Assembly: GCA_902475535.1 (NCBI GenBank)
Contig: CABRZR010000019.1
Span: forward strand, 1-35,748
From: QAMH01 sp900556425
GTDB lineage: Bacteria; Actinomycetota; Coriobacteriia; Coriobacteriales; QAMH01
DNA length: 35,748 nucleotides
Reading direction: 5' to 3'
Under the pieces are notes generated by a model, which saw nothing but the letters and a program-made list of their open reading frames with translations, made no database searches and was not told where the DNA came from. The position numbers and the translations under genes are program-made. Shown here piece after piece: positions 9,011-16,863 of this stretch; position 1 is the stretch's first letter; every line of letters begins with the position of its first letter.

Positions 9011-10807
9011 ATGGCTTACCTCCTCGGCTGCGAGAACATCCAGCTCGAATACCCTACGGCGCGGCTCTTCGACTCCCTGACGCTTGGCGTCAACTCGGGT
9101 GACCGCATCGGCATCGTCGGGCGCAACGGCGATGGCAAGTCCACGTTGCTCAAGCTTCTGGCAGGCGAAGCCTCGCCCGACGATGGCCGCGTCGTGCGCA
9201 CGGGCAACGTCACGGTTGGCATGCTCGCGCAAAAGGACGCGCTCGATGACGACGACGTCGTGGGGCATGCCATCGTTGGTGATCGTCCCGAATACGAATG
9301 GGCGGGAGACGCACGTGTCCGCACGATTCTCGCGCATCTCGTGAGCGATCTCGATTGGAATGCGAAGATCGGCACGCTGTCGGGTGGGCAGCGCCGTCGC
9401 GTCGACCTGGCCCGCGTTCTCATCGGGGATTACGATGTGCTCATGATGGACGAGCCCACCAACCACCTGGACATCGAGGGCATCCACTGGCTGGCCGAAC
9501 ATCTCAAGACACGCTGGCGCGATAACGAGGGAGCGTTGCTTCTCGTCACGCACGATCGCTGGTTTCTCGATGAGGTCTGCCTCAACATGTGGGAGGTGCA
9601 CGATTGCGTCGTCACGCCCTTCGAGGGCGGTTATTCCGCGTACATCATGCAGCGCGTGGAGCGACAACGCCAGGCACGCGTTGCCGAGGCCAAGCGCAAG
9701 AACATCCTGAGACGCGAGCTTGCCTGGCTCGCTCGTGGCGCACCGGCACGCTCGACCAAGCCGCGCTTTCGCGTCGAGGCAGCCGAAGCGCTTATCGCCG
9801 ATGAGCCGCCGCTGCGCAAAAAGGTGGAGCTGCGTCGCACGGCCATGTCGCGCCTGGGCAAGAAGGTCATCCATGTGCGTGACGCAAACGTCGAGCTTGG
9901 CGGCAAGGAGATTATCAAACCGCTCGAGTGGAACATCGGGGCAGGGGAGCGCATTGCGATTCTTGGCGCCAACGGCGCAGGAAAGACGACCTTGCTCAAG
10001 TTGATCGAGGGCAAGATTCATCCCAATCGCGGCCGTGTCGAGATTGGCCAGACGGTGAAGTTCGCCGTGCTCACTCAGCAACTGAGCGAGCTTGACGAGC
10101 TTGGCGATGATCGCGTACGCGAAGTATGCAACCGCCACAAGATTTACGTCGAGATGGCTGACGGCAAGACCATGTCTCCCATGCAGCTGCTCGAGGAGCT
10201 GGGCTTCGAGGCAGACCAGCTCAGCTGCCCGGTGCGCGACCTGTCCGGCGGGCAGAAGCGCCGCCTGCAGCTCATGCTCATCCTGCTTGACCGCCCCAAC
10301 GTGCTCATACTCGACGAGCCGGGTAACGACCTCGATACCGACATGCTCGCCCAGCTCGAGACCCTGCTTGATTCGTGGCCCGGCACGCTGCTCATCGTGA
10401 GCCATGACCGCTATCTGGTCGAGCGCGTCACCGATGACCAGTACGCCCTCATCGACGGCGAGCTCATCCATATGCCACGTGGCGTTGACGGATATTTGGA
10501 GGAGCTCGAGCGCAGGGAGCAGGCGAGCCAGGCAGCGGCACCCGCACCGTCCGCCTCTGCCGGCAGCGGCAAAGCGGTGCCCGTGCAGCGTGAGTTGCGC
10601 GAGCTGCGCAAGAAGCGCACCTCGACCGAGCGCAAGATGGGTAGCGTGCGCAGCAAGCTCGAGCGTGCCCGCGAGGAGCTGCTTGAGATGGATGGGACGG
10701 ATTACGTCGCCCTTGGCGAGCAGCAGGCCAAGATTTCGCAGCTTGAATCCGAGCTTTCGGCGCTTGAGGACGCATGGCTCGACTACTCCGAGCAGCTGGG
10801 TGAATAG
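9011..10807 (+). CDS. ABC-F ATPase, Uup type
   Basis: The 598-residue soluble protein has two ABC domains: Walker A GRNGDGKST at 37-45, LSGGQ 123-127 and Walker B with MDEPTNHLD (146-154); then GANGAGKTT 319-327, LSGGQ 411-415 and LDEPGNDLD (434-442). The linker contains RRELAWLARGAPARSTK (234-250), the hallmark of Uup. The C-terminus (about 530-598) is a basic then acidic coiled coil as in the Uup DNA/ribosome-binding domain. ABC-F proteins act on the ribosomal E site. In the second ATP site the usual Thr of DEPTNDLD is Gly. The ribosome-binding site is weak, which fits coupling to degV 3 bp upstream. Confidence 0.93.
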   Translation: MAYLLGCENIQLEYPTARLFDSLTLGVNSGDRIGIVGRNGDGKSTLLKLLAGEASPDDGRVVRTGNVTVGMLAQKDALDDDDVVGHAIVGDRPEYEWAGDARVRTILAHLVSDLDWNAKIGTLSGGQRRRVDLARVLIGDYDVLMMDEPTNHLDIEGIHWLAEHLKTRWRDNEGALLLVTHDRWFLDEVCLNMWEVHDCVVTPFEGGYSAYIMQRVERQRQARVAEAKRKNILRRELAWLARGAPARSTKPRFRVEAAEALIADEPPLRKKVELRRTAMSRLGKKVIHVRDANVELGGKEIIKPLEWNIGAGERIAILGANGAGKTTLLKLIEGKIHPNRGRVEIGQTVKFAVLTQQLSELDELGDDRVREVCNRHKIYVEMADGKTMSPMQLLEELGFEADQLSCPVRDLSGGQKRRLQLMLILLDRPNVLILDEPGNDLDTDMLAQLETLLDSWPGTLLIVSHDRYLVERVTDDQYALIDGELIHMPRGVDGYLEELERREQASQAAAPAPSASAGSGKAVPVQRELRELRKKRTSTERKMGSVRSKLERAREELLEMDGTDYVALGEQQAKISQLESELSALEDAWLDYSEQLGE

Positions 10808-10868
10808 TCCTTCCATCAGCCGCTTCTGTGGACATTTTGCAACTTTAATAGGTTCCGTTTGGGATAAG

Positions 10869-10877
10869 TGCTAGGAT
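10869..10877 (+). promoter_or_regulatory. Extended -10 promoter element for the LCP gene
   Basis: TGCTAGGAT matches an extended -10 box (TGn followed by TAGGAT) with no convincing -35. It lies about 70 bp before the LCP start. Nearly the same element (TGCTAGAAT) precedes tRNA-Lys(TTT). Confidence 0.35.
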
Positions 10878-10949
10878 ACGGAGCCAAACATGCCCGGCAT
10901 GGCTTTTCGCATGCGGGCTCGAACGTGTTCCCGATCAAACGAGGGGTTT

Positions 10950-12575
10950 ATGGGAGAGGACCGCCGATCCAATCGGAACCGCGCCAACGGCAATAGAAAC
11001 AGGTATGGCGCACGTGACAGTCGTCGCCCCGGGACAGGCAGAAGACCTCAACCTGGCGCTCAGCGAAGCGCTCGATACAGCGCCCAGCCGGGCAGTTCCC
11101 GCCATGCATCGCAAGAGCCCATCCACGGCGATTCCCGCGAGGGGTCTCGCTCGAGGGCACAGCATTCCAGTACACGTTCCAACAGCCGCCAGGGTTCGCA
11201 GGCAGGCGCACGCCGTTCACGGCAAGCATCCGCATCTGCGTACTCAAACGCGCATCGGCGCATGAGCGCACAGAACCAAGCGGATCAGGCACGCGTGCAA
11301 AGCCATGCCGATGCGAGGCGACGTGGTCGCACGCAGGCGGCAGGCGCCACGGCGGATTATGCTCCCACCAAGTACGTGGGACGCAAGCGCGGTATGTCGC
11401 GGGGCAAGAAGATTGCCCTTGGCATTGTCATCGCGCTCGCCGTCATCCTCGCGTGTGGAGGCATTGCCGTCGGCCTGTGGTACAACAACATCGCCAACAA
11501 CATCAAGGGCAACCAGGACATCACCAACCTCGCTGCTCCCGCGGCGGACGAGCCATATTACGTCCTCCTCATGGGCAGCGACGCCCGCGAGGGGTGGGAG
11601 CCTGTAGATGAGTACAACGATGGCGAGCGTTCGGATTCGATCATGGTTGCTCGTGTCGACGAGAAGGCGCAGAAGGTCAGCATCCTCTCCATACCCCGAG
11701 ACCTGCGCGTCAAGATCGACGGTCATGGCTACGGCAAAATCAACTCCGTCATCGAGTACGGTGGCTATAACCTGCTCGTGAGTACGCTCAACAAGATGCT
11801 CGACATCAAAATCAACTATTACGCGATCGTCTATTTCCAGGGCTTCCTCGACTTGGTTGATACGCTCGGGGGCGTCACCGTCGAAGTTCCCGAGGGAACG
11901 GCTGACTACAACATGGACGAGAGCGAACCGGACATCATCCTTCCCGCGGGCGATGCGGTTCGTCTCAACGGCGAGCAGGCGCTCGTGCTCGCACGCTGCC
12001 GTCACGGATGGCCCATCGACCAAGGCGCCTACGCGATGGGCGATTATCAGCGCACGCTCAACCAGCGCAATCTCATCAAGGCCATTGCCAAGGAGGTACT
12101 CGCCCAGGACATCACCAGGATGCCCGCCCTCATCGAGAGCCTCTCCAAATGCGTCGAGACGAACATGAGCGTCGACAGGATCATCTCGCTTGCCATGAAC
12201 ATGAAGGGCATGGATGTCGAGTCAATGGAATCCGCCCAGCTGCCCATTGGCGCCTCTACCATCAATGGCGATTGGCAGGCGGTCATGTACCAGGATGTCT
12301 TCGCGGTGATGGACCAGAACTACAAGGAGGGCAAGTCCCTGTTCGAGAATCTCGACAACTTCAATTCCGAGTTCAACGACGATAACGTGAACAGCAATTA
12401 CGTCGATGGTCCCGTGTACGCGTACACCTCGTACTCGGCGCTTCACGGAAGTCCCTATACCGAGGGCTATACACCGCCCGCTTCGGCAAAGGTCACGCTT
12501 CAAGACAGCTCAAACGGTGGGTCGAAGTCATCCTCGTCTTCGAGTTCGTCATCCAAGAAGTCGTCGAATAGCTAG
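10950..12575 (+). CDS. LytR-CpsA-Psr (LCP) family cell-wall glycopolymer ligase
   Basis: With the ATG at 10950 (GAGGGG at 10941-10946) the protein has 541 residues. It has a very basic Arg/Ser/Gln-rich cytoplasmic tail of about 150 residues, one membrane segment (about 155-177), then the LCP domain from about residue 203 (YVLLMGSDARE, RSDSIMVARVD, SIPRDLRV, GKINSVIEYGG). LCP enzymes move glycopolymers from undecaprenyl phosphate to peptidoglycan outside the membrane. The C-terminus is a low-complexity Ser run. Upstream in-frame codons add 20 residues but have no Shine-Dalgarno. A strong terminator follows directly. Confidence 0.92.
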   Translation: MGEDRRSNRNRANGNRNRYGARDSRRPGTGRRPQPGAQRSARYSAQPGSSRHASQEPIHGDSREGSRSRAQHSSTRSNSRQGSQAGARRSRQASASAYSNAHRRMSAQNQADQARVQSHADARRRGRTQAAGATADYAPTKYVGRKRGMSRGKKIALGIVIALAVILACGGIAVGLWYNNIANNIKGNQDITNLAAPAADEPYYVLLMGSDAREGWEPVDEYNDGERSDSIMVARVDEKAQKVSILSIPRDLRVKIDGHGYGKINSVIEYGGYNLLVSTLNKMLDIKINYYAIVYFQGFLDLVDTLGGVTVEVPEGTADYNMDESEPDIILPAGDAVRLNGEQALVLARCRHGWPIDQGAYAMGDYQRTLNQRNLIKAIAKEVLAQDITRMPALIESLSKCVETNMSVDRIISLAMNMKGMDVESMESAQLPIGASTINGDWQAVMYQDVFAVMDQNYKEGKSLFENLDNFNSEFNDDNVNSNYVDGPVYAYTSYSALHGSPYTEGYTPPASAKVTLQDSSNGGSKSSSSSSSSSKKSSNS

Positions 12576-12588
12576 CCATGCGGGAAAC

Positions 12589-12635
12589 GGGGCAACCAGA
12601 CAATCGGCGCCGGGGCGCTTTTGTCTGGTTGCCCC
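12589..12635 (+). terminator. Strong hairpin terminator after the LCP gene
   Basis: A perfect 15-bp stem (arms 12589-12603 and 12621-12635, starting GGGGCAACC and ending GGTTGCCCC) closes a 17-nt loop that can itself form a short GC stem. The T-rich stretch after it is short. The position 13 bp after the stop supports a terminator. Because the arms are symmetrical with AT pairs at the loop side, termination from the other strand is also possible. Confidence 0.75.
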
Positions 12636-12771
12636 TCTTGCACACGTCTCCGGGCAACCCATCGGTAACGGTTCATTGTCCATCTTGGTAGTCGCAGGAT
12701 AAATGGGGCAATATAGTCGCCATGTTTTCAATTGCGGGTGCACGCAAGCCGCACGATGAAGGGACCATTTC

Positions 12772-14301
12772 ATGTCCGATACCACGACCGGCAACTCAAA
12801 TAGGCGCTGCAGCTTCTGCGGCAAGACCGAAGAGGAAGCCGGCGGCGCGCTTGTGACGCTGCCTCCCAATACGCCCGTATGCCCCGCCTGCCTCGAGCGC
12901 GAGGTCAACAAGATGTCGCAGCTCTTTGGGTTTACCATGCCGGGACAGAACACCGATGACAACAAGCCCACGCGCACGACTACCGACGAGCAGGGCAACC
13001 AGATCGAGGAAGTCGACGGCGAGCCCGTCGATGGCGAGAACTCCAACGACAATGCCAACAATGGCCCCTTTGGCGGTTGGAGCCCCATTGGCTTTTTCAC
13101 GGGCAGCGGCAGCGGCAGCCCCTTTGGCATGGGCGCGCCCGTGCAGCAGCCCAAGCGCAAGGAGGGCGAGCCCATCATGGCACCCGTCCCCAAGCCGCAC
13201 GAACTCAAGGCCCAGATCGACGAGTACGTCGTCGGACAGGAGCTCGCGAAGAAGATCGTGGCCGTGTCGACATACAACCACTACAAGCGCTATGACGCGA
13301 CGCAAAAGAGCGATGTTCAGATCGACAAGAGCAACATCCTCATGCTCGGCCCCACGGGCACGGGCAAGACCTACATCATCAAGACGCTCGCCAATCTGCT
13401 CGATGTGCCGCTGGCCATCGCGGATGCGACCACGCTTACCCAGGCCGGTTACGTCGGTGATGACATCGAGAGCATCATCACCAAGCTCATCACCGCAGCC
13501 GAGGGCGATATCGAGCGTGCCGAGCATGGCATCGTCTACATTGACGAGATCGACAAGATCGCCAAGCGCAATGGCGGTCCCGAGGGCACGGGCGGTGGTC
13601 GTGATATCGGCGGCGAATCCGTCCAGCAGGGTCTGCTCAAGGTGCTTGAGGGCACGACGATGGAGGTGCCGCTTTCGGGTGGCATGAAGACGCCCTTCTC
13701 GCAGAACGCCACCATCGACACGAGCAACATCCTCTTCATCTGCGGCGGCGCCTTCCCCGGTCTGGACGACATCATCAAGAAGCGCCTCAACAAGAGCGCG
13801 GGCGTGGGCTTTGGCTCCGCCGTGCGCGAGAATTACGACGAGGACCGTGACATTCTCAAGAGCGTCAAGGTCGAAGACCTCAAGGAGTACGGTCTCATTC
13901 CGGAGTTCCTCGGTCGTCTGCCCATCCTGTGCACGATGGAGGCTCTCGACGAGCAGATGCTCTTCGATATTCTCGTCAAGCCGCATGACGCCATCATCAA
14001 GCAATATCAGGCTCTCATGGCCTTCGATGATGTTGAGCTCGAGTTTGACGACTCCGCCTTGCACGAGATCGCCCGCCTGGCTCTCGAGCAGGATACGGGT
14101 GCACGTGCCCTGCGCGCCATCATCGAACGCTTCATGCTTGACATCATGTACGAGGTTCCCAAGGATGACACGATCGGCTCGGTGGTCATCACCGGCGATT
14201 ACATCAGGGGCGAGGGCGCTCCGATCATTCGCCCACGCGGCCAGCAGGCACTGCCCGACACGTCGGATAATGCCCTTCCCGAGGCCGAGCCGGCGACATA
14301 A
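12772..14301 (+). CDS. clpX: ATP-dependent protease specificity subunit ClpX
   Basis: The 509-residue AAA+ unfoldase feeds substrates to ClpP. The N-terminal zinc-binding domain has Cys13, Cys16, Cys37 and Cys40. Walker A GPTGTGKT is at 193-200, the pore loop GYVG at 226-229, Walker B IVYIDE at 254-259, and a VGF tripeptide (345-347) occupies the place of the ClpP-docking IGF loop. The protein is longer than the usual ~420 residues because a Gly/Asn/Pro-rich linker of about 90 residues separates the zinc domain from the AAA+ core. GAAGGGA precedes the ATG. No clpP is adjacent. Confidence 0.96.
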   Translation: MSDTTTGNSNRRCSFCGKTEEEAGGALVTLPPNTPVCPACLEREVNKMSQLFGFTMPGQNTDDNKPTRTTTDEQGNQIEEVDGEPVDGENSNDNANNGPFGGWSPIGFFTGSGSGSPFGMGAPVQQPKRKEGEPIMAPVPKPHELKAQIDEYVVGQELAKKIVAVSTYNHYKRYDATQKSDVQIDKSNILMLGPTGTGKTYIIKTLANLLDVPLAIADATTLTQAGYVGDDIESIITKLITAAEGDIERAEHGIVYIDEIDKIAKRNGGPEGTGGGRDIGGESVQQGLLKVLEGTTMEVPLSGGMKTPFSQNATIDTSNILFICGGAFPGLDDIIKKRLNKSAGVGFGSAVRENYDEDRDILKSVKVEDLKEYGLIPEFLGRLPILCTMEALDEQMLFDILVKPHDAIIKQYQALMAFDDVELEFDDSALHEIARLALEQDTGARALRAIIERFMLDIMYEVPKDDTIGSVVITGDYIRGEGAPIIRPRGQQALPDTSDNALPEAEPAT

Positions 14302-14335
14302 TCACAATAGCTGGCGCATGCCCTCATCCTTTGCC

Positions 14336-15106
14336 TCATCCTTTGATGAGCCCCAGCTTCACGCAGGCGTTCCAGATGCCGTCGTCATCGACGCTGCTTG
14401 TCACGAGGTCGGCACGCTCCTTGAGCTCGGGCACGGCGTTGCCCATGGCAACGCTGGTCCATTCGGGGCGAAACATGTCGATGTCATTGGTGCCGTCGCC
14501 AAAGACGATGACGTCTTCGATGGGCGCATCGAGCAACTTCATCATCTTTCGTATGCCGCGTGATTTGTCCGTTGGTTCGATGTAGATAAGCTCATCGGAA
14601 TAGCGCGCCCAGGTCACGCCCGTAAAGTCGATGGCTTGCTCCTCGCCTCTCTTGCAAGGGACGAAGATCTTGTAGATGGGGTCAACCGTATCGATATCGA
14701 GTGCAGGATCGACGACGGGCGTGTAGTAGAGATGCGTGACGAGGCTCGCGTAGCGCTCGTCACGGGTCAGGCAGGTGCGCGCGTTTTCGCAGTTGACGGC
14801 CCAGGCCCATCCTTCATCATCGAGACGATGGACGAAAGTCCGTGAGGGTTCGAGTGGCATGCCCTCGATGGAGATGAGCTTGCCATCGATGGTGACGGAG
14901 TTGCCGCCGTCGGCGACCATGGTATCGATGCCGCAAGGGGCAAGCACTTCAAGCGCATCCGATTGCAGGCGCCCTGTTGCGAGCGCGACGAAATGGCCGT
15001 TTTCGCGCAACTTGTCGAGCGCGGCATGTGCGGAAACGGGTACGGCGTCAAGCGAACGCGAGCGCAGAGTCCCGTCGTAATCGAAAAAGCAGTATCTGCG
15101 TCGCAT
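14336..15106 (-). CDS. Cof-type HAD-superfamily hydrolase
   Basis: The 256-residue protein opens with the HAD nucleophile motif FFDYDGTL (Asp9, Asp11), continues with LATGR (motif II region) and ends with FGDGTNDIDMF, motif IV of the Cof/IIB subfamily. Members are phosphatases of sugar phosphates or nucleotides; the substrate is unknown. The start at 15106 is chosen because GAGGAGG lies 7 nt upstream; a longer frame adds 15 residues without a binding site. It converges on clpX, 34 bp apart. Confidence 0.9.
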   Translation of the reverse strand: MRRRYCFFDYDGTLRSRSLDAVPVSAHAALDKLRENGHFVALATGRLQSDALEVLAPCGIDTMVADGGNSVTIDGKLISIEGMPLEPSRTFVHRLDDEGWAWAVNCENARTCLTRDERYASLVTHLYYTPVVDPALDIDTVDPIYKIFVPCKRGEEQAIDFTGVTWARYSDELIYIEPTDKSRGIRKMMKLLDAPIEDVIVFGDGTNDIDMFRPEWTSVAMGNAVPELKERADLVTSSVDDDGIWNACVKLGLIKG

Positions 15107-15164
15107 GACGTTCCTCCTCGTGGGGTCATTCGTATTTTCCGAAGACGCCACACTCCTGTCAATC

Positions 15165-15173
15165 TGCTAGAAT
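15165..15173 (+). promoter_or_regulatory. Extended -10 promoter element of tRNA-Lys(TTT)
   Basis: TGCTAGAAT (TGn plus TAGAAT) lies 17 bp before the tRNA and has no clear -35. It is host DNA outside the prophage, so the tRNA keeps its own promoter after integration. Confidence 0.5.
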
Positions 15174-15190
15174 GTCATGCGCTGCGCCGT

Positions 15191-15266
15191 GGACCGTTAG
15201 CTCAGTTGGTAGAGCAGGGGACTTTTAATCCCAAGGTCTAGGGTTCGAACCCCTAACGGTCCACCA
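15191..15266 (+). tRNA. tRNA-Lys (anticodon TTT), CCA encoded
   Basis: A complete cloverleaf is present: acceptor GGACCGT/ACGGTCC, anticodon loop CTTTTAA (TTT), T loop TTCGAAC, discriminator A and encoded CCA (15264-15266). The prophage integrase gene reads in from the 3' side on the other strand, so the tRNA is the integration target and its 3' part is probably prophage-supplied. Confidence 0.97.
15191..15266. other. Prophage attachment site (attL side) in tRNA-Lys(TTT)
   Basis: A tyrosine-recombinase gene ends inside the tRNA and everything to its right is phage, the classical layout of integration into a tRNA 3' end. The identity core should lie between the anticodon loop and the CCA. Its exact limits need the right end of the prophage, which is beyond the window. 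Confidence 0.75.
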
Positions 15267-16480
15267 TCAAAGCGCAGGTCATCCGATATGCTGAAATCGA
15301 TGTTTATCTCCACATCGCTATAATTCCCGCACGAAACCCGCACGGAATCATCTCCACTGTCGGTAACCTTCCGCTTTTTCTTCTTCTTTTTGCCACCGAA
15401 CGCGGCATCCACGAGCTCTCTTTTCATGCTTTCGGTAGTATGCGTGTAGATCATCGTCGGTATGACGCTCGACTTCCAGCCTCCCAAATCCATGATCGCC
15501 CTCTGCCCGGCCCCGTGTTCGACGAGCCTCGTGGCATAGGCGTGGCGCATGTCATGGAGGCGGCATTCGAGGCCGAGGCGCTTTCTGTTGCGGTCCCACC
15601 ACTGCGTTATCGAATCGGGGCGGATTCCGCCGCAGATTCGGGTATCGCGGTCTTTCGGCATATGACGCTTCAGCTTCTTCAGGACGAATGCCGGTATAGG
15701 CACTATCTTGGGCTCCTCGTTCTTCGTCGTCGTGTCGGTAGCGTCATCCTCGACGCTTCCCCACACGTAGAGCAATCCGCGCCTTATGTCGTTCCAATGG
15801 ACGTAGGCGGCTTCGGAACGCCTTATTCCGCAGGCGCAACAGAGCGCCACGGCGCGCTGCACGGAATCGGAGTAGTCGAGCTTCTTCTTGAGGAGGCGAT
15901 CAACGTCCTTCTCCGTCGGCACGATGACCTTCCTCGGGGTGGCTTTCGGCAACTTTACGCCGCGCGTGGGACATGACGCGCATATGCCGTCATCGTCCAT
16001 CGCGTCATGGAACAGCGCCGATAGCACACGATTGAGGTTCGCGCAGCTGGACGCGCTCCACGGTCTGCCGGATAGCGTCTCGCCGTCAAGGCATCGTGCG
16101 TACATCGACTCGACCATCTCGCGCGTGACCTCGCCCACGTTGCACGTGAGGTGCATCTTGGCGGTCTTCAGCTTGGATTCGTAACCGACGAGCGTGCGCC
16201 TGGCATACGCGTTCGATTCGCGCAGCCTGTCCATCCAGGCGTCCGCGTAGTCGGGAAACGGCATATCGCCGGTGATTGCGTCGCTCGTTCCGGCGAGCTC
16301 TGCGACGAACTCGCTCTTGGCCTTGACTGCGTTGCTGTACGTACCGTGGAACGGGCGCGTCCTCGTCGCCTTGTCGCCGTTGCCGAGCCTGACCCTTACG
16401 GACAGCTCCCACTTGCGGCACCTGCTTTTGGGCTTCGACTTGTCGCGTTGCACGACCGAGCCGCTTCCGAGCACCTCCAT
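15197..16480 (-). CDS. int: Tyrosine recombinase (prophage integrase)
   Basis: This 427-residue phage integrase has an N-terminal arm-binding region (to about 75), a SAM-like core-binding domain (76-180) and a catalytic domain with Arg220 (GIRRSE), a candidate Lys253, HxxR at His309/Arg312, Trp335 (GGW) and nucleophile Tyr345 (IYTHTT). After the catalytic domain come six consecutive Lys (364-369) and a tail whose last 23 residues are translated from the antisense strand of the tRNA. ATG 16480 is chosen because AGGAGG lies 10 nt upstream; a longer frame to 16711 has no binding site or family similarity. It is the last gene of the leftward lysogeny operon. Confidence 0.93.
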   Translation of the reverse strand: MEVLGSGSVVQRDKSKPKSRCRKWELSVRVRLGNGDKATRTRPFHGTYSNAVKAKSEFVAELAGTSDAITGDMPFPDYADAWMDRLRESNAYARRTLVGYESKLKTAKMHLTCNVGEVTREMVESMYARCLDGETLSGRPWSASSCANLNRVLSALFHDAMDDDGICASCPTRGVKLPKATPRKVIVPTEKDVDRLLKKKLDYSDSVQRAVALCCACGIRRSEAAYVHWNDIRRGLLYVWGSVEDDATDTTTKNEEPKIVPIPAFVLKKLKRHMPKDRDTRICGGIRPDSITQWWDRNRKRLGLECRLHDMRHAYATRLVEHGAGQRAIMDLGGWKSSVIPTMIYTHTTESMKRELVDAAFGGKKKKKKRKVTDSGDDSVRVSCGNYSDVEINIDFSISDDLRFDGGPLGVRTLDLGIKSPLLYQLS

Positions 16481-16623
16481 GGTGTAGAATCCTCCTGACG
16501 GGAAACGCCTCGACGAGAGCGCACCTATCCGCGTGCACGGTACCGAGCGTTTCCTTGTCGTCCATGAGCCTCGCGCTAGGGTGGCCGCCCGATGATGCGC
16601 GGGGCTCTGCTTTTTATTATTTC

Positions 16624-16863
16624 CTAATACGGCAAGTTTCCCGACACAGCCGCCGCGAAGCGGAGCAATGGCGGCATGAGCGATGGATACTGGCTTGCAA
16701 CGTCCATGCATTCGACCAATACTTTGCGGAACTCGTCATATGACATGGACTGTTCGATTTCGGCAAACTTACCACATATGCTTTCCCTGCGATTTTCACC
16801 AACGCACTTTTCGATGCTCTTGATTAGATCGTCTCGAGTGGTGTTGAAATCTTTGTTGCTCAT
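16624..16863 (-). CDS. Small protein co-transcribed with the DUF4041 gene
   Basis: The 79-residue, mainly helical protein has no family I recognise. It begins MSNKDFNTTRDDLIKSIEK and ends in a mildly hydrophobic stretch (PPLLRFAAAVSGNLPY). Its ATG overlaps the stop of the upstream gene (TAATG) and has AGGAGA as ribosome-binding site, so the two are translationally coupled. It may be a partner or regulator of the GIY-YIG protein (inference). Confidence 0.75.
   Translation of the reverse strand: MSNKDFNTTRDDLIKSIEKCVGENRRESICGKFAEIEQSMSYDEFRKVLVECMDVASQYPSLMPPLLRFAAAVSGNLPY

Noticed and set aside
9002..10816. 604-codon open frame on the minus strand opposite the ABC-F gene
   Set aside because: It is an exact antisense shadow of a well-supported ABC-F gene in GC-rich DNA. 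The translation is Leu/Ala/His/Arg-rich and without any domain, and there is no ribosome-binding site.
12796..14064. 422-codon minus-strand frame opposite clpX
   Set aside because: Antisense shadow of clpX caused by codon bias; low-complexity translation (runs of Ala, Asp, Leu) and no start signal.
15137..15143. TTCCGAA before tRNA-Lys(TTT), matching the phage operator core
   Set aside because: A single 7-mer is expected several times per window by chance; it is in host DNA and lacks the 32-bp neighbours. The copies in coding DNA near 31040 and 34562 are dismissed likewise.
16481..16711. Longer N-terminus for the integrase (77 more residues) and an overlapping minus frame from 16565
   Set aside because: Neither has a ribosome-binding site, and the added residues do not resemble integrase arms, whereas ATG 16480 follows AGGAGG.
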